Made by a program: the position numbers and the translations under genes. Below are positions 1 to 8,214 of a stretch of 22,786 nt of DNA, in pieces (position 1 is the first letter of the stretch; each line of letters starts with the position of its first letter). This stretch comes from an uncultured Lachnospiraceae bacterium (GTDB taxonomy: Bacteria > Bacillota > Clostridia > Lachnospirales > Lachnospiraceae). A model generated the notes under the pieces. That model searched no databases. It worked only from the letters and a program-made list of their open reading frames with translations, and was not told the origin of the DNA. Location of the stretch: the NCBI GenBank assembly GCA_900554205.1, contig USGM01000051.1, positions 1 through 22,786 of the forward strand, written 5' to 3'.

Positions 1-90
1 CTTATGTGCCGCTGCGTGCGGAAGGTAGCGAAAGCGTGCCTGCGGTGGTCTGTGCATTTCGCGCAACGTCACTAGGACAGGTCTCATCGG
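1..90. other. Non-coding edge segment with imperfect hairpin downstream of sdaAB
   Basis: This stretch follows the sdaAB stop codon. GCGAAA at 28-33 can pair with TTTCGC at 57-62, and TGC at 37-39 with GCA at 54-56, leaving a three-base bulge (34-36) on one side. No run of T follows on the minus strand, so it is not a standard intrinsic terminator. The usual partner sdaAA, often directly downstream of sdaAB, is not recognisable: the minus-strand ORF starting with ATG at 87-85 reads through to the edge but does not look like an SdaAA N-terminus. It may be a dispersed structured repeat or a transcript tail. Only a genome search could tell. Confidence 0.3.
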
Positions 91-756
91 TTACGCGCTT
101 TCCCCACTTAAATAAGTCACCTTCAGTATTCCCTCCAGTTCCGACAGCTGCCGGATGACCTGCGCCGGAACCTCCTGATCGCACTCAAGCACCATGACGG
201 CGTTTCCGCCGCGCTCCGCCCTGTGCAGCTGCATGGCGGCGACATTGATATTCTCTGTGCCCAGCAGGGACGTTACCTCGGTTACACGTCCGGGTCTGTC
301 CTGATTGCTGATGATGAGCGTCGGTGAATCGCCCGAAAAATTCACGCTCAGACCGTCGATCTCCGTGATGCGGACGGCACCGCCGCCGATGGAAGAGGCG
401 ATCAGCCGGAGAGTGTTGCCGTGCATTCCTGCGAGAACCAGTCTCACGGAATTTGGATGAACATCCCCGAGATCGGTGCCCGATAGCTTGTAGATCATTC
501 CCGCCTCGTCCGCGTAGCGGAAGCTGTCTGCAATGCGCGGGTCATCCACGGAAAAGCCGAGCAGTCCGGCGATGATCGCGCGGTCTGTGCCGTGCCCCTT
601 TCCGGTTGAGAGGAAGGAGCCGTGGAAGAAGACTTCTGCGCGCTTGACAGGTTCGCCGAGCAGCCTTCTGGCAATGTTTCCGATGCGGACTGCGCCCGCT
701 GTGTGGGAGCTGGAAGGGCCGACCATGACAGGCCCTATAATATCGAATGAATTCAT
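91..756 (-). CDS. sdaAB: L-serine dehydratase, iron-sulfur-dependent, beta subunit
   Basis: This is the beta subunit of the two-protein [4Fe-4S] L-serine dehydratase, a cytosolic enzyme that converts L-serine to pyruvate and ammonia. The 221-residue length fits the separate beta chain of Firmicutes. The N-terminus carries the family signature GPSSSHTAG at residues 13-21, followed by RIGNIARRLLG. The middle part includes STGKGHGTDRA. From about residue 150 there is an ACT domain (DRPGRVTEVTSLLG onward), the usual small-molecule-binding module of this subunit. The cluster ligands sit on the alpha subunit, which is not visible here. The start at 756 is chosen because family members begin just ahead of FDIIGPVMVGPSSS. 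The nearest purine-rich site (773-781) is rather far upstream. Confidence 0.95.
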   Translation of the reverse strand: MNSFDIIGPVMVGPSSSHTAGAVRIGNIARRLLGEPVKRAEVFFHGSFLSTGKGHGTDRAIIAGLLGFSVDDPRIADSFRYADEAGMIYKLSGTDLGDVHPNSVRLVLAGMHGNTLRLIASSIGGGAVRITEIDGLSVNFSGDSPTLIISNQDRPGRVTEVTSLLGTENINVAAMQLHRAERGGNAVMVLECDQEVPAQVIRQLSELEGILKVTYLSGESA

Positions 757-806
757 TTTGGTTTCCCGTATTTCCTTTCCTGTTTACTCACACATATCTT
801 TCCCTA

Positions 807-835
807 ACTATATAGCAGGATATTCCACATGACAA
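807..835 (-). promoter_or_regulatory. Sigma-A-type promoter for sdaAB
   Basis: Read on the minus strand, TTGTCA (835-830) and TATAGT (812-807) are separated by exactly 17 bases, a good match to the housekeeping consensus. The predicted transcript would begin near 800, giving a leader of roughly 45 bases before the ATG at 756. No terminator-like hairpin is seen in that leader. Confidence 0.6.
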
Positions 836-857
836 GAAAAAAGTGAACCGACCATGC

Positions 858-886
858 TTGCCGATTTCGCCGGAAGGAAGTATAAT
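858..886 (+). promoter_or_regulatory. Sigma-A-type promoter for the C11 peptidase operon
   Basis: TTGCCG at 858-863 and a perfect TATAAT at 881-886 are separated by 17 bases. Transcription would start near 893, immediately ahead of the ribosome binding site AAGGAAGAGG (895-904) and the ATG at 912. If this promoter is right, the in-frame starts at 843 (GTG) and 885 (ATG) lie upstream of the transcript and cannot be used, which supports 912 as the start. The leader would then be only about 19 bases. Confidence 0.55.
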
Positions 887-911
887 GCATTGCAAAGGAA
901 GAGGTGGTTGG

Positions 912-2486
912 ATGAGGAAAAAGAAAAAAGGTTTTATGAGGACGGTGCGGAATATCCTGCTGATTCTTGTGGTCGGATTTGTGATATTGATGTTCCTGCC
1001 ATTGGACGAGGAGGAACAGGGAGCAGACGCTCTGGCGGAAAATACGGTACCGGCGGTGGAGCAGAACCAGCAGACGGATGGGAACAGCGGGAGCGTCGAG
1101 GGTTCGGTGGCTGCGGATGTGGCATACGGCTTCCCGGAGGATGCTCTGGAGGAAAAACAGGTAAACCTGAACGGAGACGGCAGCGATGTCGTGACCGTCA
1201 TGATCTATATGAATGGTTCGGATCTGGAGACGGAGGCGGAGGAGGCGTCGGAGGACATCAGTGAAATGTTGGCGGCGCGGACGAACAGTCAGGTCAATCT
1301 ATTGATTGAGACGCTCGGAACGAAGCAATGGGCGCGCACGCACGGGATTGCCTCGGATCATACGCAGCGGTACAAGGCGGAGAACGGAGGGCTTGTTCTG
1401 GTGGATGATTCCCTCGGGCAGCTGGACTGCACGGCGCCGGAGACGCTTGCGGATTTCATCCGCTGGGGCGCGGAAAATTATCCGGCAAACCGGTATATCC
1501 TGATCCTCTGGAACCATGGCGGAGGCCCGGTGTATGGCTACGGCTACGACGAGCATCAGCCGGAGGATGCTTCTCTGACAATCGACGAGATGCAGGAGGC
1601 GGTCAGGAAGAGCGGCATCTATTTTGACTTTATCGGCATGGACTGTTGTATCATGTCCTCACTGGAGCTGTGCTGCGCCATGTATGATTACTGCGACTAC
1701 ATGATATTGTCGGAGGATTTTGAGTCCGGTCTGGGCTGGTCCTACACGGGCTGGCTGGATGCACTCGCGCGGAATCCGTCGATTGCCACGGCGGAGCTTG
1801 GAAAAATTATTGTGGATGACATGATCTCCGACAACGAGGACTACGATCAGGACGGCTCCACGCTGGCGCTGATTGATGAGTCCTATATGAAGATCTTGTA
1901 CAGGGCATGGATTGATTTCGCCTATGCCAACGAGAGCGCGCTGCTGGGAGAAAACTACAGTATGCATGTCAAGGGCGGCGGAAGGGCGCATCCTGCGCTC
2001 CGGGACAGAGGCCTGTTCGATTACGATATGTCCGATTATTACATCACGGACATCATGGCAGTCGCACAGAATATCAGCTCCGAGGAGGCGAAGGCATTGT
2101 CGGCGGCGGTTAATCTTGCCATCGCCTATTTCGGCTGTACTTCCGATGAAATCGGCATGACGGGACTATCCGTCACACTGCCCTACGGAGATGCCGAATT
2201 TTATGAGTCGCTGGAGAGGATTTTCCTCAATGTCGGAATTGACAGGGAATATGTCACATGGCTCGAGAAATTTGTGAGTGCCAGCGGTGTTGATAATTAT
2301 TTTGACTATGATGACTGGTATGAGAACGACTGGGGCGGCTGGGACGACTACACGGATGATTTCGGGCTGCTTGACCTGATCGAATGGTGGCTGACAGATG
2401 ACGACGACTGGTATGACGACAGCGACTGGGGCTGGGACAGCTATGATTATTTCTGGGATGACGGCGGTTACGGCTATTATGATTAG
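912..2486 (+). CDS. Membrane-anchored C11 (clostripain-family) cysteine peptidase with Asp/Trp/Tyr-rich tail
   Basis: This is a 524-residue predicted cysteine endopeptidase of family C11 (caspase-like fold) displayed outside the membrane. A basic N-terminus (MRKKKKGF) precedes one hydrophobic segment at about residues 13-30, which is either a signal anchor or an uncleaved signal peptide. The catalytic domain spans about 90-450. The probable catalytic His is His202 in WNHGGG, and the catalytic Cys lies in MDCCIMSSLE, most likely Cys246 by alignment with the family D-x-C-x-M pattern. Residues 460-524 form an extreme tail with 22 Asp, 2 Glu, 9 Trp, 10 Tyr, 3 Phe and no Lys or Arg. The start at 912 is supported by AAGGAAGAGG at 895-904 and the promoter position; 885 is the alternative. 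It is the first gene of an operon with the exporter 56 bases downstream. The substrate is unknown. C11 enzymes often cleave after basic residues and self-activate, but neither property can be read here. Confidence 0.88.
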   Translation: MRKKKKGFMRTVRNILLILVVGFVILMFLPLDEEEQGADALAENTVPAVEQNQQTDGNSGSVEGSVAADVAYGFPEDALEEKQVNLNGDGSDVVTVMIYMNGSDLETEAEEASEDISEMLAARTNSQVNLLIETLGTKQWARTHGIASDHTQRYKAENGGLVLVDDSLGQLDCTAPETLADFIRWGAENYPANRYILILWNHGGGPVYGYGYDEHQPEDASLTIDEMQEAVRKSGIYFDFIGMDCCIMSSLELCCAMYDYCDYMILSEDFESGLGWSYTGWLDALARNPSIATAELGKIIVDDMISDNEDYDQDGSTLALIDESYMKILYRAWIDFAYANESALLGENYSMHVKGGGRAHPALRDRGLFDYDMSDYYITDIMAVAQNISSEEAKALSAAVNLAIAYFGCTSDEIGMTGLSVTLPYGDAEFYESLERIFLNVGIDREYVTWLEKFVSASGVDNYFDYDDWYENDWGGWDDYTDDFGLLDLIEWWLTDDDDWYDDSDWGWDSYDYFWDDGGYGYYD

Positions 2487-2542
2487 CGGAATGCATTGAA
2501 ATAAAAACGCGGAACGGGCGGGAAAGGAACGAGAGACAAATT

Positions 2543-5077
2543 ATGGCAAAAGAGAAAAAAGACGAATCCTTTATGATAAAGCTTGCCACGCTGATCGTTG
2601 ACAAGCGGAAAGGGTTCTACCTGATCTTCATTGTGATATGCGTGTTCTGTATTCTGTCGATGGATAAGGTAAAGGTAAACAATGATCTGACGACCTATCT
2701 GCCGGATACGACGGAGACGAGAAGAGGTCTCGACCGTATGGAGGAACAGTTTATCACCTACGGAAGCGCGCGTATACTGGTGTGCAATATCACCTATGAC
2801 GAGGCGCAGACGCTGGCGGACGAGATCGAGGCGATGGACGGTGTCAGCATGCTGGATTTCGATGACACGGATGCGCATTATCACGACATGGAGGCGCTGT
2901 TTTCCGTGACCTTTGACGAGGACGCGGATGCGGAGGCGACAAAGCAGCATCTGGAGCAGGTGCTCGACGAGCTGTCGGACTACGACACTTACTATTCCTC
3001 GGACATCGGTCAGGAGGAGCGGGACGCGGACGACCTGAACGGCGACATGATCCTGATACTTATGCTTGCAGGCGTGGTTATCGTGGCGGTACTGCTGTTC
3101 ACCTCCACGACCTACGCGGAGATCCCGGTATACCTGATGACGTTTATTGTCGCGGCAATTTTAAATAAAGGAACAAACTACTGGTTCGGAACAATCAGCT
3201 TTGTGACGAACTCCATTGCAGTTGTCCTGCAGCTCGGTCTGGCGGTGGATTATGCGATTATTCTGGCACACCGTTTCATGGAGGAGCACGAGGACAAGGA
3301 TGCGAGGGAGGCGGTGATTGTGGCGCTGAGCAAGGCAATTCCGGAAATTTCCTCGAGCTCCCTGACGACAATCTCCGGCATGGTTGCCATGATGTTCATG
3401 CAGTTTCGGATCGGCTATGATATGGGTATTATTCTGGCAAAGTCCATCATATTCAGTATGGTGGCGGTGTTCTTCCTGATGCCGGGGCTGCTGCTCACCT
3501 TTTCCAAGGCGATCGACGGTTCCCATCACAGGAGCTTCGTGCCGAAGATCACGGCGGTCGGAAAGTTCTGCGTCCTGACGAGATTTATCGTGCCGCCGCT
3601 CCTTGTGGTTGCGGTAATTGCGGCATTTATCCTGTCGAGCAAGGCGAATTATGCCTATGATGTCAATTCGCTCAGCTCGAGCAGAATGAGCGACAACAAG
3701 TTCTCGGTCAGTATGGTGAACAAGGAATTTGGAGAGATCAACCAGCTTGCGGTCATTGTTCCGAACGGAGACTATGAGCGGGAGGCAAAGGCGCTTGATG
3801 CCCTGTCACGGCTGGATGAGGTAAACTCCTGCATGGGACTTGCGAATATCGAGGCGATGGACGGCTACATGCTGACACAGCAGCTGACACCGAGGCAGTT
3901 TTCGGAGATGATCGATATGGATGTCGAGGTGGCTGATCTCCTGTACTCGGCATATGCGCTCGACCAGAGCAATTACGGGGCGTTGGTCAGCGGTGTCTCG
4001 GATTACAAGGTTCCGCTGATTGACATGTTCCTGTTTATTTACGATCAGAAGGAGAACGGAAATATCACGCTGGATGATGATCTGGAGGAGACCCTGACGG
4101 ATGCCTATTCCCAGATCAGCATAGCGAAGGATCAGCTTCTCGGCGAGGACGATTCCCGTTTTGTCCTCGAACTCAATGTTCCGCTGGAGGGTGAGGAGAC
4201 GACGGCGGCACTGGAGAAAATCAGGGACACGGTTGCGAGGTATTACAGCGTGGACGATATTCTTCTCGTGGGTAATTCGACGAGCGATAAAGACCTTGGC
4301 GCTTCCTTTGCGACGGATAACACGATCATCACTGTGCTGACCGCACTCTTTGTCATGATTATCCTGTTATTTACCTTCCAGTCGGCGGGACTGCCGGTGC
4401 TGCTGGTTGTCACGATACAGGGAAGTATCTGGATGAACTTCTCATTGCCGTATCTGCTGAATGAGCCGGTATACTTCCTCGGTTATCTGGTCGTTTCCGC
4501 GATCCAGATGGGTGCGACGATCGACTACGCTATCGTCATCACCAGCCGGTATATGGATTTAAAGACCTATATGCCGATCAAGGAGGCGGCGGTCGAGGCG
4601 CTGAATCAGGCGTTCCCGACGATTGTGACGAGCGGTTCCATGCTGGTTGCGGCGGGCTTCATCATCAGCAATATTTCCTCAAATGCCGCGGTTGCGGCGA
4701 TTGGTCTGGCGCTGGGACGCGGTACGCTGACATCGATTCTGCTTGTGCTGCTCGCCCTGCCGCAGACGCTGCTGATCGGTGACATCATTATCCAGAAGAC
4801 GGCGTTCACCTTGAAGAGAGATCTTGCGAAGCCGCTGCCCTCCAAGGGCAGAATCCGCATGTCGGGACATATCCGCGGCTATGTCAACGGTGTGATCGAC
4901 GGTGAGTTTACCGGTGTGATCGACGGCGAGATGGGTGCGGTCGTGCGTCCCAGAGATACAGTGCAGAAGGAAGCTGGGAACGAGGACACGGAGGTCATCG
5001 AGACGGATGTTGCCGAAATTGAGGAGAAGCCGGAGGAAAATACAGCAGAAAGTGAGGCGGCCAAGGATGAGAAATAA
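2543..5077 (+). CDS. MMPL/RND-superfamily transporter
   Basis: This is an 844-residue polytopic membrane protein of the MMPL (RND) superfamily, proton-driven exporters of lipids or other hydrophobic and amphiphilic molecules. It shows the typical duplicated layout: one TM helix near residues 20-40, an extracytoplasmic domain to about 165, a TM bundle at about 170-330, another helix near 350, a second extracytoplasmic domain at about 370-600, and a second TM bundle at about 600-760. Each bundle has the Asp-containing fourth-helix motif expected for proton relay: GLAVDYAIIL with Asp236 and GATIDYAIVI with Asp661. The C-terminal cytoplasmic tail contains GVIDGE twice, then a Glu-rich end. The ATG at 2543 follows a GGAAAGGA site at 2521-2528 that is rather distant. 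It sits between the peptidase and the GLUG protein, overlapping the latter by 11 bases, so coupled translation is likely. The substrate cannot be inferred. Confidence 0.9.
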   Translation: MAKEKKDESFMIKLATLIVDKRKGFYLIFIVICVFCILSMDKVKVNNDLTTYLPDTTETRRGLDRMEEQFITYGSARILVCNITYDEAQTLADEIEAMDGVSMLDFDDTDAHYHDMEALFSVTFDEDADAEATKQHLEQVLDELSDYDTYYSSDIGQEERDADDLNGDMILILMLAGVVIVAVLLFTSTTYAEIPVYLMTFIVAAILNKGTNYWFGTISFVTNSIAVVLQLGLAVDYAIILAHRFMEEHEDKDAREAVIVALSKAIPEISSSSLTTISGMVAMMFMQFRIGYDMGIILAKSIIFSMVAVFFLMPGLLLTFSKAIDGSHHRSFVPKITAVGKFCVLTRFIVPPLLVVAVIAAFILSSKANYAYDVNSLSSSRMSDNKFSVSMVNKEFGEINQLAVIVPNGDYEREAKALDALSRLDEVNSCMGLANIEAMDGYMLTQQLTPRQFSEMIDMDVEVADLLYSAYALDQSNYGALVSGVSDYKVPLIDMFLFIYDQKENGNITLDDDLEETLTDAYSQISIAKDQLLGEDDSRFVLELNVPLEGEETTAALEKIRDTVARYYSVDDILLVGNSTSDKDLGASFATDNTIITVLTALFVMIILLFTFQSAGLPVLLVVTIQGSIWMNFSLPYLLNEPVYFLGYLVVSAIQMGATIDYAIVITSRYMDLKTYMPIKEAAVEALNQAFPTIVTSGSMLVAAGFIISNISSNAAVAAIGLALGRGTLTSILLVLLALPQTLLIGDIIIQKTAFTLKRDLAKPLPSKGRIRMSGHIRGYVNGVIDGEFTGVIDGEMGAVVRPRDTVQKEAGNEDTEVIETDVAEIEEKPEENTAESEAAKDEK

Positions 5078-8000
5078 GAAAAGGGTATGCTTTTTGCTCA
5101 TTGCGGCGCTGTGCGTGCAATCGCCGGTGGCGGCGTTGGCGGCTGAGGCACCGACCTATGAACAGTACCGCGGCGGAACCGACCGGCAAAACGACAGGTC
5201 GGACGCAGATTATACGCTGTTGGAGATCGGCACGGAGGAGGAGCTCCGGGAGCTTGCGGAAAACTGCATTCTGGACAGCTGGTCGAGGGATAAAAAGGTT
5301 GTGCTGACGGCGGACATTGAGCTGACGGGAGCTGAGCCGCTGTGCATTCCGGTGTTCGCCGGAATCTTCGACGGCAATGACCACAGCATAACAGGTCTGA
5401 AGCTTGCGGAAATGGGATCGGCGGTCGGACTCTTCCGGTATGTGCAGGAGGGGGCACGGGTGCAGAATCTGACGGTAAAGGGAGAGATCGCTCCTGAGGG
5501 AAGTCAGGATCAGGCCGGCGGAATTGCCGGAGTGAATTATGGAAGGATTGCAAATTGCAGCTTTGCAGGTAAGGTCTCCGGAAACGGTGAGGTCGGGGGC
5601 ATTGCCGGTGTCAACGAGGAGACGGGCGAGATCAGAGGGTGCGAAAATTCGGCTGCCATAGTCGGCAATCATTCCGCAGGCGGGATTACCGGAAATAACA
5701 AAGGCATCCTGAATAACTGTACAAACAGCGGAACGGTCAACACCTCCGGCACGGAGGTGACCTATGGTCTGGATGACTTTACCGCTGAAAATCTGGAACA
5801 GATCAACAGCACTTCAAATGTTGCTGCACACACGGACACCGGTGGAATTGCCGGAATCTCCTCGGGAAAGATCTATTACTGCTCCAACGAGGGAACAATC
5901 GGCTATCAGCACGTCGGCTATAACACCGGCGGCATCGTCGGACGCCTGCATCAGGGTTATCTGCAGAACTGCACGAACTCGGGACATGTGCTCGGCAGGA
6001 AGGATGTCGGCGGTATCGTCGGGCAGATGGAGCCGTTCCTTGAGGTACAGTATCTCAGCGACAAGCTCAGCCAGCTGGACAGGGAGACGGATAAGTTTAT
6101 TGACCTGATGGACGCGGCATATGATGACTTTAGCGCCAACACGGACGAGACAACCGCAATCCTGAAAAGTATCAGCACCTACCTTCAGAATGCGAATAAT
6201 GCGGGCAAGGTGCTCAACACGACAGCGACGGACTTATGGTACATTTATAATCAGGAGCTGAACGGCATCAGCAGTGATTTAAAGACGCTGGATGACGAGT
6301 GGAATCAGATCAGCAGTGACAATTCCGGCAGCAATAATTCCGGCAGCAATGAGACGAACCGCATCTCCATCAGCGGAAATGACATATTCGACGGCAGTGT
6401 CTCCGGGGGCGATCTGATCCCTCCCAGCTGGAATGATGATGCGGAGAGCTATCTCGCGGCGCTGAGAAAATTCGGCAACAGCACGGCAGGGCATATGGAC
6501 ACCATGACAAAGGCTTCCACGGAGCGCACAGGCACGATCCAGAACAATCTGGATTCCCTGAATAAGAATCTGGAGGCGGCATTTGACCAGCTTGGACAGC
6601 TCTCGGATTCACTGGAAAAGGGCATGGACAGCATGGATGCGAATGCGGATGCACTGTCGGCACAGGCGAGAGTGCTGAGAAAGCTGGTCAGCGAGATCCG
6701 GGATGATCTGTTCCGCTATGAGGGAATTTCGGTGGAGGATACCTCGGACGAGGCGGCGAGCAGCGAAGCGGTTGCCCCCGGCGATCCTGACGCGGAAGCA
6801 GCAGGGGAAAACACGGAGGAGGCAGACGCTGCAGAGGACGCAGCGGGGACAGAGGAGGCGAGGTATGATACCTCCAGCTTCCAGAAGGGAAAGATTACTC
6901 TCTGCGTAAACCGTGGAACCGTGGAGGCGGATGCCAACGTCGGCGGTATTGTCGGTCAGGTCGCAACGGAGTATGACTTTGATCCGGAGGACGACATCAC
7001 CCTCACCGGCACGGAGAGCTTTGACATTGAGCAGACGATCAAGGCGGTCGTGCGCGACAGCCGGAACTTTGGTGATGTGACCGGCAAGAAGGACTGCGTC
7101 GGAGGCATTGTCGGCAGGGCGGAATTTGGTGCCGTGATCTCCTGTGAATCCTATGGGGATATTGAGAGCACGGGGGGAAGCGAAGTCGGAGGAATCGCCG
7201 GAACTTCCAGCTATGCCATCCGCAGCTGCTACAGCATGGGAAGCGTGAGCGGCAAAAATGATGTCGGCGGTATCGCGGGCAAGGGATGCGACATTTTCTA
7301 CAGCTATGCCTACAATGAAATCACGCTGACGGGAGAGCGTCAGGGAGCAATCGCGGGCATGGTCAGCGATGACGGCACGCTGTACGGCAATTACTATGTG
7401 GCGGGAGGCATCGGCGGTGTTGACGGAATCGGCTACGAGGGGGGAGTGACACCCCTGAGCTATGAGGAATTTTGCAGCAGACAGAATGTGCCCGAGGCAT
7501 TTTCCAGATTCCGGATCGTGTTCCAGGCGGACGGAAAAGAGATCGCTTCCTATGAGTGCGGATATGGGGAGGCGATGCCGGTGGATCAGATTCCGGCGGT
7601 TCCCATAAAGGATGGCTGCTACGGCAGCTGGCCGGAGTTTGACTATGACAACATCACCGGGAATAAGATTCTGGAGGCAGTCTATGAGGAATGGATATCT
7701 TCGATTGCTGCCGACGAGACATCGGACAGCGGAAGACCTCTGCTGATGGCGAAGGGTGAGTTCTATCCGGAGACAAAGCTGTATCTGGACAGAGACGGAG
7801 ACAATTACACCTACTCGGTGAAAAATTCCACATCGGACGGGGAGACGGCTTATACCGGAGAGCTGATGCTGAGAGTGTTCTGCACGGATGCCGACAATGC
7901 GCAGATTGAGGTGGAGCAGAACGGAGAGTTTGTGGCGGTGGATTCCGAAGTAGTCGGAAGCTACCGGGAGTTCAAGGCGGATGCCGAGGGAACCTTCCGT

Positions 8001-8144
8001 GTTGCGGAGACAGAACAGAGCGGCAAGCTGAAGGTCATTCTTCCGGTTGCGGGAGGAGCGGCGGCAGCAGTGCTCCTGATTATCATAGTTGTCAAGGCGG
8101 CGAAGAAGAGAAAGCGTAAGAAAGAGAAGCAGAGCGAAGAATAA
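5067..8144 (+). CDS. Secreted GLUG-repeat surface protein with helical insert and C-terminal membrane anchor
   Basis: This is a 1025-residue extracytoplasmic protein of unknown function. A signal peptide (MRNKKRVCFLLIAALC to ALAAEA, cleavage near residue 25) is followed by Gly-rich GLUG-type repeats to about residue 328, recognisable by recurring GGIAG or GGIVG followed by a Cys/Asn-Ser turn. A long helical segment (about 329-555) without GLUG units follows, containing a Ser/Asn/Gly linker. Next come an Ala/Glu/Asp-rich linker (about 556-600) and a second GLUG block (about 600-800). A stretch at about 814-880 (FQADGKEIASYECGYGE to AVYEEW) resembles InlB-type B repeats. It ends with a TM helix (about 990-1012) and a Lys/Arg-rich tail, so it is anchored in the membrane. 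The start at 5067 is chosen for its signal peptide and AGTGAGG at 5051-5057; an upstream in-frame start at 4935 only reads transporter codons in the wrong frame. It is probably a partner or scaffold for the transporter. Confidence 0.85.
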   Translation: MRNKKRVCFLLIAALCVQSPVAALAAEAPTYEQYRGGTDRQNDRSDADYTLLEIGTEEELRELAENCILDSWSRDKKVVLTADIELTGAEPLCIPVFAGIFDGNDHSITGLKLAEMGSAVGLFRYVQEGARVQNLTVKGEIAPEGSQDQAGGIAGVNYGRIANCSFAGKVSGNGEVGGIAGVNEETGEIRGCENSAAIVGNHSAGGITGNNKGILNNCTNSGTVNTSGTEVTYGLDDFTAENLEQINSTSNVAAHTDTGGIAGISSGKIYYCSNEGTIGYQHVGYNTGGIVGRLHQGYLQNCTNSGHVLGRKDVGGIVGQMEPFLEVQYLSDKLSQLDRETDKFIDLMDAAYDDFSANTDETTAILKSISTYLQNANNAGKVLNTTATDLWYIYNQELNGISSDLKTLDDEWNQISSDNSGSNNSGSNETNRISISGNDIFDGSVSGGDLIPPSWNDDAESYLAALRKFGNSTAGHMDTMTKASTERTGTIQNNLDSLNKNLEAAFDQLGQLSDSLEKGMDSMDANADALSAQARVLRKLVSEIRDDLFRYEGISVEDTSDEAASSEAVAPGDPDAEAAGENTEEADAAEDAAGTEEARYDTSSFQKGKITLCVNRGTVEADANVGGIVGQVATEYDFDPEDDITLTGTESFDIEQTIKAVVRDSRNFGDVTGKKDCVGGIVGRAEFGAVISCESYGDIESTGGSEVGGIAGTSSYAIRSCYSMGSVSGKNDVGGIAGKGCDIFYSYAYNEITLTGERQGAIAGMVSDDGTLYGNYYVAGGIGGVDGIGYEGGVTPLSYEEFCSRQNVPEAFSRFRIVFQADGKEIASYECGYGEAMPVDQIPAVPIKDGCYGSWPEFDYDNITGNKILEAVYEEWISSIAADETSDSGRPLLMAKGEFYPETKLYLDRDGDNYTYSVKNSTSDGETAYTGELMLRVFCTDADNAQIEVEQNGEFVAVDSEVVGSYREFKADAEGTFRVAETEQSGKLKVILPVAGGAAAAVLLIIIVVKAAKKRKRKKEKQSEE

Positions 8145-8160
8145 GTAGAAATAAAAAAAG

Positions 8161-8194
8161 AAAGGTGCGCCCCATGATGGAGTGTACCTTTTTT
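8161..8194. terminator. Bidirectional intrinsic terminator between convergent genes
   Basis: AAAGGTGCGC (8161-8170) pairs with GTGTACCTTT (8182-8191), including two G-T wobbles. Two further C-G pairs extend the stem inside a mismatch, closing on an ATGAT loop. On the plus strand a T run (8189-8194) follows. On the minus strand the A run at 8153-8163 becomes a T run after the same hairpin. It therefore can end both the peptidase/exporter/GLUG operon, 17 bases after its last stop codon, and the convergent regulator gene. Confidence 0.85.
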
Positions 8195-8214
8195 ATATGC
8201 CGTCAGGCAAAAGC

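Noticed and set aside
2..184. Minus-strand ORF of 60 residues at the left edge
   Set aside because: It overlaps the end of sdaAB in another frame, has no family resemblance, and has no clear ribosome binding site.
4935..5066. Upstream extension of the GLUG protein
   Set aside because: This part reads exporter codons in a shifted frame and gives an Arg-rich, non-signal N-terminus. The ATG at 5067 gives a proper signal peptide.
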